In this document: positions 58,978-64,000 of the stretch, piece after piece
Layout of the letters: each line of letters opens with the position of its first letter
Position numbering within the stretch: position 1 is the stretch's first letter
From: CAXMQZ01 sp963707075
GTDB lineage: Bacteria; Acidobacteriota; Thermoanaerobaculia; Multivoradales; JAHEKO01
Reading direction: 5' to 3'
Length of the DNA stretch: 64,000 nt
Assembly (NCBI GenBank): GCA_963707075.1
Contig: CAVPOX010000002.1
Coordinates: 806,001-870,000 of the forward strand
Made by a program: the position numbers and the translations under genes
Notes under the pieces: generated by a model
The model's database searches: none
What the model was told of the DNA's origin: nothing
Seen by the model: the letters and a program-made list of their open reading frames with translations, nothing else

Positions 58978-60147
58978 ATGAGCGAGCCCAACTGGACACC
59001 CCCGGAATCTCTCAAGGGCATCGGCTCGAAGGCCTGGATTGTCGGCGGCCTGGGTGTCGTGGCCTCCCTGGTCGGGCTCTTCCTCGACCGGCAGCAGTTC
59101 TTCCAGTCCTACCTGGTGGCCTGGTTGTTCTGGATCGCACTGACATTGGGCTGCCTGGGCATCATGATGATCCATCACCTCTCGCGCGGTGGTTGGGGAC
59201 TGATGATCCGGCGGACACTCGAGGCGGCAACGCGGACCCTGCCGGTCATGGCAATCCTGTTCGTCCCGATCCTTTTCGGCCTGCAGGCACTTTACGTCTG
59301 GGCCCGACCAGAAGCCGCCGGCGACCCGCTGATTCAGCACAAGGCGGCCTACCTCAATCCGACGGCCTTCGCCATCCGATCCATTTTCTATCTGGCGGTT
59401 TGGACTCTCTTCGCGTTCGCGTTGAGTCGACTGTCGCAGAAGCAGGACGAGACGGCCGATGGTGGCCTTTTCCGGCGGATGCAGGTGGTGGCCGCGCCTG
59501 GTCTCGTGGTCTTCGCCCTGCTATCGACCTTTGCTTCGATCGACTGGATCATGTCGCTGGATCCTCATTGGTATTCGAGTATTTTCGGGGTTTATTTCAT
59601 TACCGGCGCCGGAGTCGCTGGATTCGCTTTCATCAGTCTCGTCGGCCTGTACCTGTCGCAACGCCCTCCTCTGGAAGGCATCATCAAGCCGAAGCACTTT
59701 CATGACTATGGCAAGCTCCTGTTGGCCTTCGTCATGCTCTGGTCCTACATCGCACTTTCCCAGCTGCTGATCATCTGGTCCGGGAACCTGCCCGAGGAAA
59801 CGCCCTGGTATCTGCATCGGGTCCAGGGCGGCTGGAAGTGGGTCTCGATCGCCCTGATCCTGTTCAATTTCCTGCTGCCCTTCCTGCTCCTCCTCTCCCG
59901 CGACCTCAAACGCAACGCTCGTCTGCTGGCCGCTGTAGCGTGCTTCGTCCTGGTGATGCGTTGGGTGGATTTCTACTGGCTTGCCGCCCCCACCTTCGAT
60001 CATCACCTGGCCCTGCACTGGCTCGATCTGACCACCATGGCTGCCATCGGCGGTATCTGGGTCGCGATATTCAGCGGTCAACTCCAGAAACGAGCTCTGA
60101 TACCGATCAATGATCCCTATCTCGAGGAGGCTCTTGCCGATGACTAG
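58978..60147 (+). CDS. actF: Alternative complex III subunit ActF (quinone-binding membrane subunit)
   Basis: The 389-residue membrane protein has about ten helices and is homologous in pattern to ActC/NrfD; it includes SYLVAWLFWIALTLGCLGIMMIHHLSRGGWG and the quinone-binding-like HDYGKLLLAFVMLWSYIALSQLLI stretch. It is the second membrane quinol subunit of ACIII. It starts two bases after actE and its last 8 bases overlap the next gene. Confidence 0.93.
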   Translation: MSEPNWTPPESLKGIGSKAWIVGGLGVVASLVGLFLDRQQFFQSYLVAWLFWIALTLGCLGIMMIHHLSRGGWGLMIRRTLEAATRTLPVMAILFVPILFGLQALYVWARPEAAGDPLIQHKAAYLNPTAFAIRSIFYLAVWTLFAFALSRLSQKQDETADGGLFRRMQVVAAPGLVVFALLSTFASIDWIMSLDPHWYSSIFGVYFITGAGVAGFAFISLVGLYLSQRPPLEGIIKPKHFHDYGKLLLAFVMLWSYIALSQLLIIWSGNLPEETPWYLHRVQGGWKWVSIALILFNFLLPFLLLLSRDLKRNARLLAAVACFVLVMRWVDFYWLAAPTFDHHLALHWLDLTTMAAIGGIWVAIFSGQLQKRALIPINDPYLEEALADD

Positions 60148-60544
60148 CGAGACGCAGCGCCCGGATAGCGAGATCAGGATTCGCGTCTTCGCCTGGCTTA
60201 CCGTGGGCCTGCTGAGCCTCATCGCCGGGGCGATGGTGCTCATGTGGTTCTTGACGAAGGATCTGTACGATCGAGAGAAAGCTCAGGATCCGCCGCCACC
60301 CCTGATGATCGAGGCACGCATGCCGCATGAGCCACCAGCACCGCGACTGCAAGCGGATCCCTTCGCTGACCTCGACGAGTTCGAACTGGCCGAAGAGGTG
60401 CGCCTGAGCTCTTATGGTTGGAGCGATGGATCAGCCGAAGACGCCCACATTCCCATCGACCTGGCCATGGACCTGCTCCTCGAGAGTGGGATTCCGCAGC
60501 CTCCTGCGATCGAGCCCCCTGCGACGGCACCTCTCGAGAACTGA
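60140..60544 (+). CDS. Single-helix membrane protein in the ACIII operon
   Basis: The 134-residue protein has one N-terminal helix (FAWLTVGLLSLIAGAMVLMW) and a soluble proline-rich part with LSSYGWSDGSAEDAHIPIDLA. Related small proteins in ACIII/oxidase gene clusters have the same S-Y-G-W and I-P-I-D motifs, but I cannot name a function. It might be an accessory subunit in ActG's position or an oxidase assembly factor. GAGGAGG precedes the ATG at 60140. The SCO1 gene starts 1 base after its stop. Confidence 0.7.
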   Translation: MTSETQRPDSEIRIRVFAWLTVGLLSLIAGAMVLMWFLTKDLYDREKAQDPPPPLMIEARMPHEPPAPRLQADPFADLDEFELAEEVRLSSYGWSDGSAEDAHIPIDLAMDLLLESGIPQPPAIEPPATAPLEN

Positions 60545-60545
60545 C

Positions 60546-61364
60546 GTGAAACGAATTTCCCTCATCACAGGTTCAATCCTGATCTGCTTGTTCGGTCCGA
60601 GTCTGCCCGTCAACGGCGCCAGCAACAGCTTGCCGCCGGCGCTCGAGGAGGTTGGATTCGATCAGCGTCTCGGTGAGACGGTCCCGATGGATCTCCTCTT
60701 TACCGACGAAACCGGGCGTCAGGCGAAGCTCGGTGCCTGGTTCGGTGAGCGGCCAGTGCTCCTGGCTTTGGTCTACTACGACTGTCCGATGCTTTGCCCG
60801 ATGATCCTGAACGGTCTGACCTCGGCCCTGAGACCACTCAAGTTCGACCCCGGGAATCAGTTCGAGGTCCTGGTTGTCAGCTTCGACCACCGCGAAACTC
60901 CGGAGTTGGCGGCCAAGTCGAAAGCCACCTTCCTGGAGTTGTACGACCGACCGGGCACCGAGTCGGGCTGGCACTTTCTCACCGGTGACGAGGCAAACAT
61001 CGCGGCTCTGGCTGAAGCCGTCGGGTTCCGGTTCTCCTACATGCCCGATGTCGACCAGTTCGCCCACGCTGCCGGCATCGTGGCGCTGACACCCGGTGGT
61101 CAGGTAGCCCGGTACTACTACGGCGTCGAGTACGCGCCCAAGGATGTGCGACTCGGCCTGATCGAAGCCGCCGACAACAAGATCGGCTCTGTGGTGGATC
61201 AGGTGCTGCTCTACTGTTTTCACTATGACCCGACGACAGGTACCTACACAGCTGTCGCCATGAACATCGTCCGCCTGGGCGCTGCCGTAACCGTAGTCCT
61301 CATTGGGCTCTTTCTGATCATCCAGTTGAAGCGAGAGCGGCACCCTGCCGCGGCTGAGGCGTAG
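60546..61364 (+). CDS. SCO1/SenC family copper chaperone (second copy)
   Basis: The 272-residue protein has a signal peptide (LITGSILICLFGPSLPVNGA), the copper motif YYDCPMLCP (C-x3-C) and a His in DQFAHAAGIVAL. A C-terminal membrane helix (VTVVLIGLFLIIQLKRER) anchors it, unlike the N-terminally anchored SCO1 at 38308. The start is GTG at 60546. It lies between the ACIII and caa3 genes, so it likely loads CuA of the caa3 subunit II. Confidence 0.9.
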   Translation: MKRISLITGSILICLFGPSLPVNGASNSLPPALEEVGFDQRLGETVPMDLLFTDETGRQAKLGAWFGERPVLLALVYYDCPMLCPMILNGLTSALRPLKFDPGNQFEVLVVSFDHRETPELAAKSKATFLELYDRPGTESGWHFLTGDEANIAALAEAVGFRFSYMPDVDQFAHAAGIVALTPGGQVARYYYGVEYAPKDVRLGLIEAADNKIGSVVDQVLLYCFHYDPTTGTYTAVAMNIVRLGAAVTVVLIGLFLIIQLKRERHPAAAEA

Positions 61365-61372
61365 CGAAAGTC

Positions 61373-62347
61373 ATGTGGAAAGACTTCCCACTGTTTCCAG
61401 ACAAGGCGACGGAGCTGGCCGGCCAGGTCGACGCCTTGTACTTCACTTTTCTCGGGATCTCGGCATTCTTTTCGCTGCTGATTGCAGCCCTTGTCATCTA
61501 TTTCGCCATCCGCTATCGACGGCGGTCCGAAGACGAGATCGGCAAACCCGAGAAGGCCGGTATGTGGCTCGAGATCACCTGGTCGATCATCCCACTGGTT
61601 ATCCTCATGGTGATGTTCGTCTGGGGAACGAAGGTCTACATCAAGGCTTATCGTCCACCGGCAGACTCCACGGAGTACTTCGTCACCGCCAAACAGTGGA
61701 TGTGGAAGTTCCAGCATCCCGAAGGCCAGCGTGAAATCAATCATCTTCACGTTCCCATGGGCAAGCCGATCAAACTGACCATGACCTCCGAGGACGTCAT
61801 CCATTCCTTCTTCGTCCCTGCCTTTCGCGTCAAGGCCGACGTCCTGCCCGGCCGTTACACCTCGATCTGGTTCGAAGGCGACAAGGCTGGAACATACAAG
61901 CTGTTCTGCGCGGAGTACTGCGGCGCGGAGCACTCGTTGATGGGTGGAACAGTGACCATCATGGAACCAGGAGACTACGAGGCCTGGCTGGCGGGAATCG
62001 AAAAGGGACCCTCGGTGATCGCTTCGGGTGAAGAGCTCTTCCAGACAAAAGCCTGCCACACCTGCCATCGAGCCGAATCGGCGGTACAAGCACCAATCCT
62101 GCATGGAGCTTTTGGTGAAGAGGTCGAGCTGCAAAGTGGCGAGACGGTCGTCATCGACGCCGAATACGTACGCGAATCCATCCTGAATCCGACGGCCAAG
62201 GTGGTCAAGGGCTACACCCCACTGATGCCCACTTATCAGGGACAACTCAGCGAAGAGGAGCTCCTGCAACTGATCAGCTATATCCGCTCGCTGGCAACCG
62301 AGCCGGCAGATGAGAACGAGGCTGAGACCCAGGGCGAAGAATCATGA
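61373..62347 (+). CDS. coxB: Cytochrome c oxidase subunit II with fused cytochrome c domain (caa3)
   Basis: The 324-residue protein has two membrane helices (the second with the canonical EITWSIIPLVIL), a CuA domain with CAEYCGAEHSLM and HSFFVPAFR, and a C-terminal class I cytochrome c domain with CHTCH and Met in YTPLMPTY. This is the caa3 design, which takes electrons directly from cytochrome c or from ACIII. It overlaps coxA by ATGA. Confidence 0.95.
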   Translation: MWKDFPLFPDKATELAGQVDALYFTFLGISAFFSLLIAALVIYFAIRYRRRSEDEIGKPEKAGMWLEITWSIIPLVILMVMFVWGTKVYIKAYRPPADSTEYFVTAKQWMWKFQHPEGQREINHLHVPMGKPIKLTMTSEDVIHSFFVPAFRVKADVLPGRYTSIWFEGDKAGTYKLFCAEYCGAEHSLMGGTVTIMEPGDYEAWLAGIEKGPSVIASGEELFQTKACHTCHRAESAVQAPILHGAFGEEVELQSGETVVIDAEYVRESILNPTAKVVKGYTPLMPTYQGQLSEEELLQLISYIRSLATEPADENEAETQGEES

Positions 62348-63969
62348 GCACGACAGCTACGACTACAGCCAAACGCGTCAACTACTTGAATGTCGATCAC
62401 GGCATCAAGTCCTGGTTGCTGACCAAGGACCACAAGCGCATCGCCATTCTCTACCTGCTCTCGATCAGCTTCTTCTTCCTAATCGGCGGACTGATGGCAG
62501 TGGCCATTCGCGTGGAGCTGGCCACCCCGGCGGGCGATCTCGTGGAACCCGACACCTACAACCGGCTCTTCACGATGCACGGCGTCCTGATGGTCTTTCT
62601 CTTCCTGATTCCCGGGGTGCCTGCGGTCATGGGTAACTTCTTCGTTCCGATCATGATCGGAGCCAAGGACCTGGCCTTTCCCAAGCTCAATCTGGCGAGT
62701 TGGTACGTGTTCAATATTGGTGGTCTCTTCATGATCTGGGCGATGCTGAATGGTGGAGTGGATACAGGGTGGACCTTCTACACCCCCTTCAGCACGACGT
62801 TTACCGATACCCATGTCATCGCGACAGCTCTGGGCGCTTTTATCGCGGGTTTCGCCTCCATCATGACGGGTCTGAATTTCATTGTCACCATTCATCGGAT
62901 GCGCGCTCCGGGGATGACCTGGTTTCGATTGCCGCTTTTTATCTGGTCCCACTATGCCACCGCGATCATCCAGATTCTCGGCACACCGGTCGTCGCTATT
63001 ACCATCGTGCTGGTCGCCATCGAGCGTCTTTTCCACATCGGTATCTTCGATCCAGCTCTGGGCGGGGATCCGGTCCTGTTTCAACATTTGTTCTGGTTCT
63101 ACTCCCACCCGGCGGTCTACATCATGATTCTGCCGCCCATGGGGATCATCAGTGAGATCATCGCCGCGTTCACCCGCAAGCGGATCTTCGGCTACAAGTT
63201 CGTGGCCTTCTCCAGTCTGGCGATCGCAGTACTCGGGTTTCTGGTCTGGGGCCACCATATGTTTGTCAGCAGCCAATCGGTCTACGCCGGTATCGTCTTT
63301 TCGGTCCTGACCATGCTGGTGGCGGTCCCTTCCGCGGTCAAGACCTTCAACTGGACAGCCACCCTCTACCAGGGATCCATATCCTGGGAGACACCGATGA
63401 TCTACGCTCTCGGTTTCCTGGGACTCTTCGTCATCGGGGGGCTGACGGGCACCATGTTGGCGACCCTCGGCATCGACATTCACGTCCATGACACCTATTT
63501 CATCGTGGCGCACTTCCACTACATCATGGTCGGCGGGGCCATCATGGGCTACCTCGGTGGCTTGCACTACTGGTGGCCAAAGATGACCGGCCGGATGTAT
63601 CCGAGATTCTGGTCCCTGATTTCGGCTGGGCTTGTCTTCTTCGGCTTCAACCTGACCTTCTTCCCCCAGTTCGTCCTCGGCTATATGGGCATGCCACGTC
63701 GGTACCACGCCTATCCGGAGGAGTTTCAGGCGCTCAATGTCCTGTCATCGGCCGGCGCCACCATCCTCGGGCTTGGCTATCTGATCCCCATCATCTACTT
63801 TGTCTGGTCGATGCGATATGGCGAGAAAGCACCTGCCAATCCCTGGGGTGCGACCGGTCTGGAGTGGCAGATTCCTTCGCCACCTCCCACCTACAACTTC
63901 GACGAGACGCCGGTCGTCACACGGCCAGCCTATGACTACGCCGGCATCGAGGAGAAGAGAGTTGCCTGA
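62344..63969 (+). CDS. coxA: Cytochrome c oxidase subunit I, A2-type
   Basis: The 541-residue subunit I has the A2 signature: Tyr-Ser replaces the helix VI Glu (WFYSHPAVYIMILPPMGIIS, Tyr253-Ser254), the crosslink Tyr259 and His255 are kept, and the K-channel Lys is present in VPSAVKTFNW (Lys333) with Ser270. The other ligands are His in MHGVLMVF, GHHMF (304/305) and AHFHY. It therefore differs from the A1 subunit I at 29311, which has the Glu but lacks the Lys. Confidence 0.96.
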   Translation: MSTTATTTAKRVNYLNVDHGIKSWLLTKDHKRIAILYLLSISFFFLIGGLMAVAIRVELATPAGDLVEPDTYNRLFTMHGVLMVFLFLIPGVPAVMGNFFVPIMIGAKDLAFPKLNLASWYVFNIGGLFMIWAMLNGGVDTGWTFYTPFSTTFTDTHVIATALGAFIAGFASIMTGLNFIVTIHRMRAPGMTWFRLPLFIWSHYATAIIQILGTPVVAITIVLVAIERLFHIGIFDPALGGDPVLFQHLFWFYSHPAVYIMILPPMGIISEIIAAFTRKRIFGYKFVAFSSLAIAVLGFLVWGHHMFVSSQSVYAGIVFSVLTMLVAVPSAVKTFNWTATLYQGSISWETPMIYALGFLGLFVIGGLTGTMLATLGIDIHVHDTYFIVAHFHYIMVGGAIMGYLGGLHYWWPKMTGRMYPRFWSLISAGLVFFGFNLTFFPQFVLGYMGMPRRYHAYPEEFQALNVLSSAGATILGLGYLIPIIYFVWSMRYGEKAPANPWGATGLEWQIPSPPPTYNFDETPVVTRPAYDYAGIEEKRVA

Positions 63970-64000
63970 GTCGCAAAGCAGTCACGCCTGGGGACTCCAG
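63962..64000 (+). CDS. Likely start of cytochrome c oxidase subunit III (cut by window edge)
   Basis: After the coxA stop, TTG at 63962 (inside the coxA 3' end) opens MPESQSSHAWGLQ up to the window edge. The H-A-W-G-L-Q motif and the position after subunit I fit the subunit III genes of caa3 clusters, but only 13 codons are visible. Confidence 0.45.
   Translation, partial: MPESQSSHAWGLQ

Noticed and set aside
62479..63708. 409-codon open frame on the minus strand
   Set aside because: Antisense shadow of the A2 coxA gene, rich in His, Asp and Gly.

Overview
The window is about 64 kb of GC-rich bacterial DNA, densely coded on both strands, with many 4-base start/stop overlaps (ATGA, GTGA). 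No rRNA, tRNA, insertion sequence, phage gene or CRISPR array was recognised. The mix of an alternative complex III cluster, two A-family oxidases, RskA-type sigma control, a GWxTD/VWA protein and a secreted FG-GAP protein ending in a D-G-F-E-x-G-D motif suggests an aerobic, diderm member of the Acidobacteriota (Thermoanaerobaculia-like). This is an inference from gene content; no marker gene in the window settles it.

Region 1 (1-26.5 kb) is mostly housekeeping and accessory genes: a YugP-type protease (cut by the left edge), an SDR oxidoreductase, a secreted FG-GAP repeat protein, an ECF sigma/anti-sigma pair, a LOG-like protein with an acyl-CoA thioesterase, thymidine kinase, an A-type Fe-S carrier, YgfZ, a DinB-fold protein, hydrolases, a methylcrotonyl-CoA carboxylase beta/enoyl-CoA hydratase/HAD operon, a MoaD-MoaE fusion facing an E1-rhodanese + JAMM protease + rhomboid + exonuclease VII run, a 1029-residue STAND-type ATPase with TPRs, a GWxTD/VWA protein and a YhaM-like HD exonuclease.

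Region 2 (26.5-31.1 kb, minus) is an A1-type cytochrome oxidase operon (subunits I, III, IV, two small membrane proteins, II, then DUF420). Its subunit I keeps the D-channel but has lost the K-channel lysine. Region 3 (31.1-38.2 kb) holds an SRPBCC protein, a hydrolase, a nucleotidase-like HAD protein, a membrane protein, 3-methyladenine glycosylase, a trans-sulfuration enzyme and a sulfatase-fold lipoprotein without the formylglycine cysteine.

Region 4 (38.2-48.9 kb, minus) has two operons. One makes heme A and assembles oxidases (ctaA, ctaB, ABC ATPase, ABC permease, SCO1). The other encodes a split-cytochrome-b bc complex (Rieske, b N-half, b C-half) followed by a 976-residue coiled-coil octaheme cytochrome c and a cupredoxin lipoprotein, and ends at a strong hairpin. 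Region 5 (49-52.6 kb) carries a HEAT protein, a Crp/Fnr regulator, a monoheme cytochrome c and a methyltransferase in one minus-strand operon, then a lone type IV pilin-like gene behind a sigma-54-type promoter.

Region 6 (52.7-64 kb, plus) is a complete alternative complex III operon (actA-F), a small membrane protein, a second SCO1 and an A2-type caa3 oxidase (coxB with a fused cytochrome c domain, coxA, and the first codons of a likely coxC at the right edge). The organism therefore appears to encode two parallel quinol-to-oxygen branches: bc/octaheme/cupredoxin with an A1-type oxidase, and ACIII with an A2-type caa3 oxidase. They share the heme A and copper assembly genes between them.
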